A stretch of 64,000 nt of DNA, from positions 54,743 through 118,742 of the forward strand of contig CAKSAM010000007.1 in NCBI GenBank assembly GCA_934436245.1, in the 5' to 3' direction. Positions 1-8,078 of this stretch are shown in pieces (the first letter of the stretch is position 1; every line of letters begins with the position of its first letter). Origin of the DNA: an uncultured Acetatifactor sp. GTDB lineage: Bacteria; Bacillota; Clostridia; Lachnospirales; Lachnospiraceae. A program made the translations under genes and the position numbers. The notes beneath the pieces are model-generated. The model saw only the letters and a program-made list of their open reading frames with translations. It did not search any database and was not told the origin of the DNA.

Positions 1-156
1 GTGATTGCCATGATCATCGGATGCTTACTGCCGATCCTGGCAAAACGCCTCGGCTTTGACCCTGCGGTCATGGCGAGCCCCTTTATTACCACCATCGTGG
101 ATGCTATGTCACTGTTGGTATATTTCCGTGTGGCATCTGCAATTTTGGGCCTGTAG
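1..156 (+). CDS. mgtE: MgtE-type magnesium transporter, C-terminal fragment
   Basis: Reading frame 1 is open from the window edge to a TAG at 154-156, giving the last 51 residues of a membrane protein. The stretch DPAVMASPFITTIVD followed by a hydrophobic helix is the signature of the last transmembrane segments of MgtE Mg2+ channels, where the Pro/Thr/Asp residues line the pore. The 5' part, including the cytoplasmic CBS domains that sense Mg2+, lies outside the window. The identification rests on this short conserved tail, but the motif is distinctive. Confidence 0.85.
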   Translation: MIAMIIGCLLPILAKRLGFDPAVMASPFITTIVDAMSLLVYFRVASAILGL

Positions 157-181
157 CACTTCAAAAAATTCAAAAACATAT

Positions 182-232
182 ATAAGCCATGCGTCTGCAG
201 AGGGATTATTTTGCGGTGCATGGCTTATTTTA
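182..232 (+). terminator. Terminator-like hairpin after mgtE
   Basis: Perfect 11-bp inverted repeat, ataagccatgc (182-192) and gcatggcttat (218-228), followed by a short T-rich run. It sits 25 bp after the mgtE stop. The loop is long (25 nt), so efficiency is uncertain. Confidence 0.6.
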
Positions 233-296
233 TGCACTGTTATTATGATAAAAATTTGACAGGATGTTTTTTTTTCAGTACTTTCCTACAAGCTCT

Positions 297-324
297 TTGC
301 AAGATTGTAAATTTTTGCTAGAAT
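297..324 (+). promoter_or_regulatory. Promoter for the DUF1905/C39-like gene
   Basis: TTGCAA (297-302), 16-bp spacer, TAGAAT (319-324) preceded by TGc (extended -10). It lies about 88 bp before the ATG at 412. A weaker alternative starts with a perfect TTGACA at 256-261 but has only TACTTT at the -10 position. Confidence 0.5.
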
Positions 325-411
325 CAAGTTAAATAGCAAATGTAACCGCTTTCGTAATTATTTTTCTTAAGAGAATACTTAAGGGCAGCAAAAGCAACGG
401 AGGAATAAATC

Positions 412-1080
412 ATGAGATATTTTTTTGAATCTAAAGTAGAGAAGAAGGATGTAGGATATACCATTCAGATTCCTTTCAATGTATGGGAAGTATGTCAGCA
501 GAGAGAAGTCATCAAGGGAGATATTGTACTGGACAACAATATTATTGAGTGTGAACTGCATCCCAAGGAGAAAGGTAACTATGAAATCGTTATTACAGGG
601 GAAGACGCAGTGAAAGTAGAACTTGGCGTTCCCCATAAGATTCTGCTGCATATCAATGGTTCCCTGATCCGCATGGATCAGAACAGCCCTTACAGCTTCG
701 AAAATCCTATCCGCAGGATCGACAGCATGAACGTGATCATCCAGCCGGAAGACGGTCTGTGCGGTCAGGCATGCGTGGCAATGCTGGCCGGTGTTACCAT
801 TGCCGAGGTGATCAGCGTTATGGACTGCAGAGAGTGGCAGGCTACTATGGGACGTGTGATCTCCGCACTGAACTATTACGGTATCGATCACACAGACATC
901 ATCGTATATACCGAGGGCAAACCCGCTGTACTGCCGAAATGCTGTATCATGATGGAAAAAATGGGACGTTTCTGCCATTACCTGGTACATTATGACGGAA
1001 AATTCTACGATTCCAATCTTGGGGTACTGGAAGAGTACGATATGAGCAAATTACTGGGTTACCTGGAAATCAAGTGTTAA
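412..1080 (+). CDS. DUF1905-like domain fused to C39-like cysteine peptidase domain
   Basis: 222 residues. Residues about 1-85 look like the small beta-barrel DUF1905 fold, with an ECELHPKEKGNYEIVI strand pair. Residues about 108-215 look like a papain-like C39 domain: Q111 followed by C117-G-Q-A-C121, then H189-Y and D200 in the order expected for oxyanion Gln, catalytic Cys, His and Asp. There is no signal peptide or membrane segment, so a cytosolic role is likely. C39 peptidases usually trim double-glycine leaders inside ABC exporters; here no transporter is attached or adjacent, so the substrate is unknown. An RBS (ggagg) sits 8 bp before the ATG. The gene is monocistronic, between its own promoter and a strong terminator. 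The family assignment is from motif memory, not a search. Confidence 0.6.
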   Translation: MRYFFESKVEKKDVGYTIQIPFNVWEVCQQREVIKGDIVLDNNIIECELHPKEKGNYEIVITGEDAVKVELGVPHKILLHINGSLIRMDQNSPYSFENPIRRIDSMNVIIQPEDGLCGQACVAMLAGVTIAEVISVMDCREWQATMGRVISALNYYGIDHTDIIVYTEGKPAVLPKCCIMMEKMGRFCHYLVHYDGKFYDSNLGVLEEYDMSKLLGYLEIKC

Positions 1081-1100
1081 ATCAGAAAGAATAAATATAA

Positions 1101-1129
1101 GCTGCAGGGCTATCGCCCTGCAGCTTTTT
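1101..1129 (+). terminator. Rho-independent terminator
   Basis: Perfect 10-bp stem gctgcagggc / gccctgcagc with loop tatc and a TTTTT tail, 20 bp after the stop of the gene ending at 1080. Confidence 0.9.
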
Positions 1130-1158
1130 GCATAAATAGCTAAAAAAGCGTATTGGGG

Positions 1159-1187
1159 TTGTAAGGTAGCGCAGTAAAGTGTAAAAT
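1159..1187 (+). promoter_or_regulatory. Promoter for the zinc-ribbon membrane protein
   Basis: TTGTAA (1159-1164), 17-bp spacer, TAAAAT (1182-1187). The expected transcription start is near 1194, which puts the in-frame ATG at 1190 outside the transcript and supports the ATG at 1232 as the start. Confidence 0.65.
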
Positions 1188-1231
1188 AGATGAGGTATGA
1201 TTTTATCAATACGAAAGATAGGGAGAGAGAA

Positions 1232-2191
1232 ATGAATAAGAAAAAGATAATCGAAACATATCAGGAAGTGGCAATGGCTACCGGATTGCGTTATGACGAG
1301 GCAAATGATCTGTTCCATGGCGCAAGGGACGGATTTGACTTCATTGCATATCCTTACGATGAAAGTCGACCTTTTGCCATTGTCCTGCATACTGCAGCGA
1401 AAAGTGCAGACGGTTCTGTATTGGACAAAAAGGCGATCAAGGCATTTCAGAAGAGCAGCAAGAGTATCGGCTGTCTGGGACAGAAGAATATGGATATCCG
1501 GGTCACAGTGCAGGCTACGGCAAAGAATCTGAAGGATGCCATGAATGAGTGTCTTACGGCAACTACCGCCTTTTTACGTGCCAACAGTTACTACCCCTGC
1601 TGCGATCTGTGTGGACAGCAGGTAGAGACTGCTGCAATGAAAATGAGTGGGGAATACTATCATCTGTGTCCGGATTGCGAGATGAAAATGCGCAGCGACA
1701 CGGCAATGAAGGCACAGCAGACCGCTCAGAAAAAGGAAAACATCATCGGTGGTATCGTAGGTGCCCTGCTGGGATCTCTGCTGGGAGCACTGAGCGTTCT
1801 TATTCTCAGTCAGCTGGGATATGTGGCTGCACTTTCTGGTGTGATCATGGCAGTGTGTGTCCTAAAGGGATACGAAATGCTTGGAGGAAAGCTCAATAAA
1901 AAAGCAGTGGTTATCAGCGTGATCATTATGATCGTGATGACCTATTTTGCAGATCGTGTGGACTGGGCGATCATCCTGTTCCGTGATGCCGGTGCAGGAG
2001 AGGCCGGTTACAATATTTTTGAATGTTACCGTCTGGTTCCTTATGCACTGGCAGAGGAAATCATTGATATTGGAAGTTATATCGGGAATCTGTTCCTGCT
2101 GTATCTGTTTGTGGCACTGGGAGCCGTACCTACCATTCGCGGAAAAATGAAGGAGAAAAAAGAAGAGGGAATTATTACAAGGTTAAATTAA
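1232..2191 (+). CDS. Membrane protein with zinc-ribbon-like CxxC pair
   Basis: 319 residues from the ATG at 1232, chosen because gggagaga lies just upstream and the promoter places the transcription start near 1194. The N-terminal ~115 residues are soluble and unidentified. A zinc-ribbon-like motif follows, with C124xxC127 and C146xxC149. The second half holds about four hydrophobic segments: a Gly-rich one (GGIVGALLGSLLGALSVLIL), two more near residues 200-240, and one near 285-305, ending in a basic Lys/Glu tail. The layout suggests a membrane-anchored protein with a cytoplasmic metal-binding head. I do not recognise a named family and assign no function. The gene is monocistronic. Confidence 0.75.
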   Translation: MNKKKIIETYQEVAMATGLRYDEANDLFHGARDGFDFIAYPYDESRPFAIVLHTAAKSADGSVLDKKAIKAFQKSSKSIGCLGQKNMDIRVTVQATAKNLKDAMNECLTATTAFLRANSYYPCCDLCGQQVETAAMKMSGEYYHLCPDCEMKMRSDTAMKAQQTAQKKENIIGGIVGALLGSLLGALSVLILSQLGYVAALSGVIMAVCVLKGYEMLGGKLNKKAVVISVIIMIVMTYFADRVDWAIILFRDAGAGEAGYNIFECYRLVPYALAEEIIDIGSYIGNLFLLYLFVALGAVPTIRGKMKEKKEEGIITRLN

Positions 2192-2196
2192 TCTCT

Positions 2197-2224
2197 TTGT
2201 TTTCGAAAAGTTATGTGGTAAAAT
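2197..2224 (+). promoter_or_regulatory. Promoter for the diguanylate cyclase gene
   Basis: TTGTTT (2197-2202), 16-bp spacer, TAAAAT (2219-2224) preceded by TGg, an extended -10. It begins 6 bp after the preceding stop codon and lies about 80 bp upstream of the ATG at 2303. Confidence 0.6.
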
Positions 2225-2302
2225 AGTACTATAAAGATACAGGTACAGACAACTGTACGGTATAAGTGACAGAAATGAATTGGAATTGGGGGACAATAGA
2301 AT

Positions 2303-3979
2303 ATGAGAAGGTGGAAAGCATGGTTGCTGTCGTTGGCTATTCTCATAGGCATGGGAGCTATGGGAACGGCTTCCATACAGGGAGAGGCACAGGAAAATAA
2401 TCAGGGAAAAAGAGTACTGTTTATCAGCTCGTATTCTTATGGATGGGACACAGTCCAGACACAGATCGAGGGAATCAAAGCAGGGGTGGACGAAGGTACC
2501 ACCATTGATTATGAATTCATGGACACGAAGCGCTTCCGGACGGAAGAATGGTTGAATATGTTTCATGATATGCTGCAATACCATCTGGAAAATACGGATC
2601 CCTATGATGTTGTGATCGTGGGAGATGATGCAGCACTTCAGTTTGCGATGGAATACAGGGAAGAACTGTTTGATGATATCCCTATTGTGTTTGAAGGTGT
2701 GAATGATGTAGAATATGCCATGAAAGCGGCAGAAAATCCTCTTGTGACCGGAATTCTGGAAACACTGTCTGTGGAAAAAAACATTGATATGGCATTGAAA
2801 GTGAATCCTGCGGCAACCAAAGTGGTGGCGATACTGGATGATTCGGTGACGGGCGAAGCGGAGAGGAAAAACTTCTATAGTGTGGCACAGGAATATCCAA
2901 ATCTGAAATTCTCCGAGATTAACGCTTCAGAGCTTGTAACATCCAGACTTCAAAAGGCTATCAGCGGGGTGGATGATCAGACGATACTGATCTATATCAC
3001 CATGTCAAAGGATGGCAGTGAGAAGCAATATAACAGCGCACAGGCAGTGCGTACGATCGTAAAATATGCCAAAGTGCCCGTCTACCGCATGGTGGAAGCA
3101 GGCATCGGCGATGGATTGTTGGGCGGCAACGTGGTTTCCATGTTTAAATCAGGGGAAATTGCGGCGCATATGGCTATGGACATTGCGAACGGGACGGACA
3201 GTGGAGAGATCAGTGTAGTGCAGGACAGCCCTAATATCTATTGCATTGATGAGGAAGTAATGAAAAAATATCATCTGGAAGCAGGGCAGTTTCCGAAGGA
3301 CACAGAGTTTGTGAATCATGAAGAGAATTTCTTTATCAGAAATAAGGAAGCATTAATTCCTGCATTGATTCTGATCATTGCACTGACTGTGATCATCCTA
3401 TGGGTATGCTTTGATAATTTCCGCAGAAGAAAATTACTTGAGGAACTGGAAGAAGCCAGGAACGTGATGGAGTCGGCTGCACAGCATGACTTCCTGACCG
3501 GACTGCCGAACCGGAGCAAATTCATGAAGGATCTGGAGCAGCTGATCGGTGCAAAAGTACCCTGTACTGTTATGATGCTGGATATTGACAATTTTAAGAA
3601 AATCAACGATACTTATGGACATACCGCAGGAGATGAGGCACTGCAGCAGGTGGCCAGCCGTCTGAGGGATATGCAGTCCCAGATCCTGACATCTTACCGC
3701 TTCGCCGGGGATGAATTCATTCTGATCCTGCGCAGCAGTCAGAATATGCTGGTAGAGAGGACTGCGTACCAGTGCAGACAGGTGTTTACCAAGGATGTGG
3801 TACTCTGCGGAACGAAACGCAGGATCGGAGGAAGTATAGGTATTGCAAGCTATCCGAAGGATACAGATAATCTGGAACAGTTGATCGTGTGTGCGGATGA
3901 TGCCATGTATCAGGTGAAGAAAAACGGCAAAAATGATTTTGCTTTTTATAAGAAGCCGACAGAAGAAAAATCGGAATAG
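2303..3979 (+). CDS. Membrane diguanylate cyclase with ABC-substrate-binding-like sensor domain
   Basis: 558 residues. An N-terminal signal/anchor helix (about 5-23) is followed by an extracytoplasmic domain (about 36-340) of the ABC_sub_bind type (KRVLFISSYSYGWDTVQ, VVIVGDDAALQFA). A transmembrane helix spans about 350-372, and a cytoplasmic GGDEF domain spans about 390-548. The active-site loop reads RFAGDEF near residue 467, an AGDEF variant compatible with c-di-GMP synthesis. DFLTGLPNRSKF and MLDIDNFKKINDTYGH are the usual GGDEF landmarks. No RxxD inhibitory site is visible just before the loop, so product inhibition by that route is unlikely. The likely role is making c-di-GMP in response to an extracellular ligand. 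A ggggga RBS precedes the ATG. The ligand is unknown. Confidence 0.9.
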   Translation: MRRWKAWLLSLAILIGMGAMGTASIQGEAQENNQGKRVLFISSYSYGWDTVQTQIEGIKAGVDEGTTIDYEFMDTKRFRTEEWLNMFHDMLQYHLENTDPYDVVIVGDDAALQFAMEYREELFDDIPIVFEGVNDVEYAMKAAENPLVTGILETLSVEKNIDMALKVNPAATKVVAILDDSVTGEAERKNFYSVAQEYPNLKFSEINASELVTSRLQKAISGVDDQTILIYITMSKDGSEKQYNSAQAVRTIVKYAKVPVYRMVEAGIGDGLLGGNVVSMFKSGEIAAHMAMDIANGTDSGEISVVQDSPNIYCIDEEVMKKYHLEAGQFPKDTEFVNHEENFFIRNKEALIPALILIIALTVIILWVCFDNFRRRKLLEELEEARNVMESAAQHDFLTGLPNRSKFMKDLEQLIGAKVPCTVMMLDIDNFKKINDTYGHTAGDEALQQVASRLRDMQSQILTSYRFAGDEFILILRSSQNMLVERTAYQCRQVFTKDVVLCGTKRRIGGSIGIASYPKDTDNLEQLIVCADDAMYQVKKNGKNDFAFYKKPTEEKSE

Positions 3980-4024
3980 ATAGGATCCAAGAGACAAAAG
4001 AGAAAAATAATTGTGAAAAACGGG

Positions 4025-4064
4025 AGGCAGAAACTTACTGTTGTCATAACAGGGGTTTCTGCCT
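4025..4064 (+). terminator. Hairpin after the diguanylate cyclase gene
   Basis: Perfect 10-bp inverted repeat aggcagaaac (4025-4034) / gtttctgcct (4055-4064). No T-run follows (gcttgtagg), so it may be a weak terminator or an mRNA-end structure. Confidence 0.4.
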
Positions 4065-4094
4065 GCTTGTAGGCAAAGAAATCGAGGTAGAAGG

Positions 4095-4715
4095 ATGAAA
4101 GTATTATTGGTAAACGGAAGCGGACATGCAAAAGGGTGTACTTATACAGCGCTGGAGGAAGTAGCGGGAGCCCTGGAGAAAAACGGTATTGAGACAGAGA
4201 TCATACAGGTGGGCACACAACCCATTGCCGGATGCATCGGCTGCGGTGCCTGCCTGAAGACAGGAAAATGTTTCAGGGAAGATGGCGTGAACGAATTTGT
4301 GGAAAAGGCAAAAACTGCGGACGGCTTTATCTTTGGATCTCCGGTGCATTATGCATCGGCCTCCGGAATGATCACTTCTTTCCTTGACAGGGCTTTTTAT
4401 GGCAAGAGTGCTCTTTTTCAGGGCAAGCCGGGAGCCTGTATTGTAAGCTGCAGACGAGGCGGAGCCTCTGCGGCATTCGACCAGCTGAACAAATATTTTA
4501 CCATCAATTGTATGCCGGTGGTATCCAGTCAGTATTGGAATCAGGTACATGGCAATACCCCGGAAGAGGTAAAACAGGATCTGGAAGGAATGCAGACAAT
4601 GCGCACGCTCGGTAACAACATGGCATGGCTGCTGAAATGTATCGAGGCAGGAAAGGCTGCCGGAGTGAACTTCCCGGAAAGAGAGCCTGCACAAAAGACC
4701 AATTTTATCCGCTGA
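4095..4715 (+). CDS. Flavodoxin-like NADPH-dependent FMN reductase / iron-sulfur flavoprotein family
   Basis: 206 residues, flavodoxin-like fold. The phosphate-binding loop GSGHAKGCTYTAL is at residues 8-20, and GSPVHYASASGMITSFLDR is the second FMN-contact segment. C47, C50, C53 and C59 form a CxxCxxCx5C cluster like the compact motif of iron-sulfur flavoproteins, so a [4Fe-4S] cluster is possible but unproven. The protein is expected to be a cytosolic redox enzyme with unknown acceptor. It lies 51 bp before the RNase H gene and probably heads or joins the closely spaced run up to about 9.6 kb. Confidence 0.8.
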   Translation: MKVLLVNGSGHAKGCTYTALEEVAGALEKNGIETEIIQVGTQPIAGCIGCGACLKTGKCFREDGVNEFVEKAKTADGFIFGSPVHYASASGMITSFLDRAFYGKSALFQGKPGACIVSCRRGGASAAFDQLNKYFTINCMPVVSSQYWNQVHGNTPEEVKQDLEGMQTMRTLGNNMAWLLKCIEAGKAAGVNFPEREPAQKTNFIR

Positions 4716-4766
4716 GATGCTTCAAAATATGGTTTCTTAATCGAAAAAAGGAGACAGACATAAACT

Positions 4767-5300
4767 ATGGCAGAATGGAATGGCCTGGGAAGATATCCCG
4801 AAAATGCAGATAATGCGGAATGTCCTGAAGAGGGCAGCCTGCTTGCATATGTAGACGGCAGTTATCAGGATAGTCTGAAAAAATACGGATTTGGCTGTGT
4901 ATTTATTCTTCCGGATGGTAGAATATACACGGAATACGGCAATGGAGACAATCCTGCTTCCCTGAAACAACGGAATGTCTCCGGTGAGATGCTGGGAGCC
5001 ATGTATGCGGTTCGGTTTGCCCTAAACAGCGGCTTTTCTGCGATCGAGATCCGTTATGATTACGAAGGGATTGAAAAATGGGTCACAGGAGCCTGGAAGA
5101 GTAAGAATGAACTGACACAGAAATACGCCCAGACCATGCGGAGCTGGGGACAGAAGATACAGATCCGCTTTACCAAGGTTCCTGCCCATTCCAAGGTCAA
5201 ATATAACGAGCTGGCAGACCAGACGGCCAAGCTGGGCGTAGAGAACGGTAACGGCATTCCGAAGGTAAAAAGCCTCAGTGATTTTGAAACGGCAGAATAA
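4767..5300 (+). CDS. Ribonuclease H (RNase HI family)
   Basis: 177 residues. The four acidic active-site residues of RNase HI can be placed: D30 (AYVDGSY), E74 (SGEMLGA), D98 (RYDYEGIEKW) and D151 (NELADQTAK), with H141 on the flexible loop. It would degrade the RNA strand of RNA-DNA hybrids. The ~22-residue N-terminal extension is Glu/Asn-rich and shows no recognisable hybrid-binding domain. The RBS ggag precedes the ATG, and the gap to the next gene is 39 bp. Whether it is the main or an accessory RNase HI cannot be told from this window. Confidence 0.88.
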   Translation: MAEWNGLGRYPENADNAECPEEGSLLAYVDGSYQDSLKKYGFGCVFILPDGRIYTEYGNGDNPASLKQRNVSGEMLGAMYAVRFALNSGFSAIEIRYDYEGIEKWVTGAWKSKNELTQKYAQTMRSWGQKIQIRFTKVPAHSKVKYNELADQTAKLGVENGNGIPKVKSLSDFETAE

Positions 5301-5339
5301 ATCTGATAAAACCGGTAAGAATTCCGGAAGGAGAAGTGC

Positions 5340-6056
5340 GTGGTACGATTAAATAAATATCTGGCACAGTGCGGCGTGTGTTCGAGACGGGACGCTGACA
5401 AACTGATCGAACAGGGAAAAGTACTGGTGAATGGGCAGATCGCCGGAATGGGACAACAGATAGAGGAAACGGATACGGTACAGGTGGGCAAAAAGATATT
5501 ACAGGGGAAAAAAGCCTGTAAGGTACTGGCATTCTATAAGCCGGTAGGCGTGACCTGTACAGAGAGAGATCCCCATGCAGAGAAAAAGATCATGGATATG
5601 ATCCATTATCCGGAACGTCTGACCTATGCCGGGCGCCTCGATAAAGATTCCGAGGGGCTGATCCTTCTGACTAACGATGGAGACCTCATCAATGCCATGA
5701 TGCGAGGAGCTAACCGCCATGAAAAAGAATATGTTGTAAGAACAGATAAAGAAATAACACCTGATTTCTTATGGAAAATGCAGAAAGGTATTTATCTGAA
5801 GGATCTGGACATCACTACGAGGGAATGCGAGACAGAGCAAATCGGGAAATTTACATTCCACATTGTCTTGACTCAGGGAGTCAATAGACAGATCCGACGG
5901 ATGTGTGAGACCTGTGGATATCGGGTGAAAGCCCTGAAAAGAGTCCGGGTCATGAACATTCTGCTGGGGGATCTGAAGCCGGGAAAATGGCGTGAGGTCA
6001 CCGGAGAAGAACTGGAACAGCTTCAAAAAGATGCAGGAATGTTAAATCGTGATTAA
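5340..6056 (+). CDS. S4-domain pseudouridine synthase (RsuA/RluB/E/F family)
   Basis: 238 residues starting at GTG 5340, behind ggaaggaga. An S4 RNA-binding domain occupies about residues 2-50 (RLNKYLAQCGVCSRRDAD). It is followed by the catalytic pseudouridine synthase domain with motif II GRLDKDSEGLILLTNDGD; the catalytic Asp is D101. GVNRQIRRMCETCGYRV is the conserved C-terminal motif. It modifies uridine in ribosomal RNA; the wording of the motifs fits the RluF-like branch (23S rRNA), but the target position cannot be fixed by eye. It is part of the run with RNase H and ligA (23-bp gap to ligA). Confidence 0.88.
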   Translation: MVRLNKYLAQCGVCSRRDADKLIEQGKVLVNGQIAGMGQQIEETDTVQVGKKILQGKKACKVLAFYKPVGVTCTERDPHAEKKIMDMIHYPERLTYAGRLDKDSEGLILLTNDGDLINAMMRGANRHEKEYVVRTDKEITPDFLWKMQKGIYLKDLDITTRECETEQIGKFTFHIVLTQGVNRQIRRMCETCGYRVKALKRVRVMNILLGDLKPGKWREVTGEELEQLQKDAGMLNRD

Positions 6057-6079
6057 AAAAGTAAAGGTAGGAACACAAG

Positions 6080-8053
6080 ATGCAGTCTTCCAAAATAGAA
6101 CGGATCAAAGATCTGGTAGAACAACTGAATGCAGCGTCGGAAAGCTATTATGCCAAGGATCAGGAGATCATGAGCAACTATGAATACGACAAGCTCTATG
6201 ATGAACTGGTGGCACTGGAAAAAGAGACAGGTGTTACGCTGGCCAACAGCCCTACGGTAAATGTGGGTTACGAAGCGGTGGATGAGCTTCCCAAAGAGCG
6301 CCACGAAAGTCCCATGCTGTCACTTGGTAAGACGAAAAGCCGTGAAGAACTGCGGGATTGGCTGCAAGGGAATCCTGCAATTCTAAGCTGGAAGCTGGAC
6401 GGTCTGACCATAGTGCTGACCTATCGTGAAGGAAAACTTGCAAAAGCGGTAACCAGAGGAAACGGCGAAATCGGGGAAGTAATTACCAATAACGCCCGTA
6501 CTTTTAAAAATCTTCCATTGAATATTTCCTATACCGGAGAACTGATCCTGCGGGGAGAAGCGGTGATCACCTACAGTGATTTCGAAAAGATCAACGGAGA
6601 AATTGCGGATGCAGAGGCAAAGTATAAGAATCCCCGTAACCTGTGCAGCGGTTCCGTACGTCAGTTAAATAATGAAATTACGGCAAAACGAAATGTAAGA
6701 TTTTATGCGTTTACCCTGGTGAAAGCGGACGGCGTGGATTTCCATGACTCGAAAGAGGCACAATTTGCTTTTTTACAGGCACAGGGATTTGCAGTGGTAG
6801 AACATGTGGCAGTGACAGAAGATAATATCCTGTCTGCAATCGAAGATTTTGAACATAAGATCGAACATTACGATATTCCCTCTGACGGACTGGTGCTTAC
6901 TTATGAAAGCATCAGCTATGGACAGTCCTTGGGAAGAACGGCGAAATTCCCCAGAGATTCCATTGCCTTCAAATGGGCGGATGAGCTTCGGGAGACGACT
7001 TTAAAAGAAATCGAGTGGAGTGCCAGCCGTACCGGACTGATCAATCCGGTTGCTATTTTTGAACCGGTGGAACTGGAAGGAACTACAGTCAGTCGTGCCT
7101 CTGTGCACAATATCAGTATTGTAAGAAGCTTACGACTGGGAATCGGAGATCATATTACAGTCTATAAGGCAAATATGATCATTCCGCAGATCGCAGAGAA
7201 TCTTACCGGCAGTGATAACATAGAGATTCCGAAGGTATGTCCTGTCTGTGGACAGCCCACAGAGATCCGCCAGATGAATGAAGTACAGTCCCTGTATTGT
7301 ACCAATGAAAAATGCCCTGCCAAGGAGATTAAGTCCTATACCCTGTTCGTCAGCAGGGATGCACTGAACATTGACGGCCTTTCCGAGGCAACCCTGGAGA
7401 AACTGATCGATCAGGGATTTATCCATGAATATGCCGATCTGTTCCGGCTGGACAGATATAAAGATGTAATTACTGCAATGGAAGGTTTTGGAGAAAAGTC
7501 CTATCAGAATATGATGGAAAGCATTGAGACTGCCCGTCATACGACATTACCCAGACTGATCTACGGACTGGGGATCGCCGGAATCGGTGTGGCAAATGCC
7601 AAGATGCTGTGCAGGTATTTTGATTATGATCTGGAGCGGATGCAGACGGCGGATGTGGAGACTTTAAGCGCCATATCCGGCGTGGGGGAAGTCCTTGCAT
7701 CAGCGTTTGCTGATTATATGAAAGATGCCGGGAACCTGGAGAAGATTGCGCATCTGAAGGAGATTCTGGTCATAGAGACTCCGCAGATTGACGAGAATGC
7801 ACAGACACTGGCCGGAATGTCCTTTGTAGTGACGGGAAGCCTGAACCATTATGCCAGCCGGAATGACCTGAAGGAAGTCATTGAGGAGAAGGGTGGCAAG
7901 GTCACCGGAAGCGTGACAGGCAAGACTACCTGCCTGATCAATAATGACATTACATCCACGTCTTCCAAAAATAAGAAAGCCAAAGAATTGCAGGTTCCGA
8001 TCCTGACAGAAGAGGAATTCCTGAAAACATATAATATCCCTTACGAGGAATAA
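6080..8053 (+). CDS. ligA: NAD+-dependent DNA ligase
   Basis: 657 residues, close to the usual ~670. An N-terminal NAD-binding domain has the YYxxD-type segment near residues 23-40. The adenylation domain has K105 in WKLDGLT as the adenylated lysine, preceded by ESPMLSLGKT. OB-fold residues include GDHITVYKANMIIPQI. A four-cysteine zinc finger reads CPVC ... YCTNEKC. Helix-hairpin-helix repeats include GIAGIGVANAKML. A C-terminal BRCT domain starts near GMSFVVTGSL (about 575-657). It seals nicks in replication and repair. KLDG in place of the commoner KVDG or KIDG and the moderately divergent sequence leave open that a second ligase exists elsewhere. The gap to metA is 25 bp. Confidence 0.95.
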   Translation: MQSSKIERIKDLVEQLNAASESYYAKDQEIMSNYEYDKLYDELVALEKETGVTLANSPTVNVGYEAVDELPKERHESPMLSLGKTKSREELRDWLQGNPAILSWKLDGLTIVLTYREGKLAKAVTRGNGEIGEVITNNARTFKNLPLNISYTGELILRGEAVITYSDFEKINGEIADAEAKYKNPRNLCSGSVRQLNNEITAKRNVRFYAFTLVKADGVDFHDSKEAQFAFLQAQGFAVVEHVAVTEDNILSAIEDFEHKIEHYDIPSDGLVLTYESISYGQSLGRTAKFPRDSIAFKWADELRETTLKEIEWSASRTGLINPVAIFEPVELEGTTVSRASVHNISIVRSLRLGIGDHITVYKANMIIPQIAENLTGSDNIEIPKVCPVCGQPTEIRQMNEVQSLYCTNEKCPAKEIKSYTLFVSRDALNIDGLSEATLEKLIDQGFIHEYADLFRLDRYKDVITAMEGFGEKSYQNMMESIETARHTTLPRLIYGLGIAGIGVANAKMLCRYFDYDLERMQTADVETLSAISGVGEVLASAFADYMKDAGNLEKIAHLKEILVIETPQIDENAQTLAGMSFVVTGSLNHYASRNDLKEVIEEKGGKVTGSVTGKTTCLINNDITSTSSKNKKAKELQVPILTEEEFLKTYNIPYEE

Positions 8054-8078
8054 CGAAGAGAACCCGGAGGAAACTGAA

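Noticed and set aside
379..990. 203-residue minus-strand frame opposite the DUF1905/C39-like gene
   Set aside because: It is antisense to a gene with promoter, RBS and terminator; no RBS or recognisable domain is seen.
1190..1231. Upstream ATG start for the zinc-ribbon membrane protein
   Set aside because: It lies before the predicted transcription start and lacks an RBS; the ATG at 1232 has one.
3434..3997. 187-residue minus-strand frame opposite the GGDEF domain
   Set aside because: It is antisense shadow coding with no RBS or domain; the + strand gene is certain.
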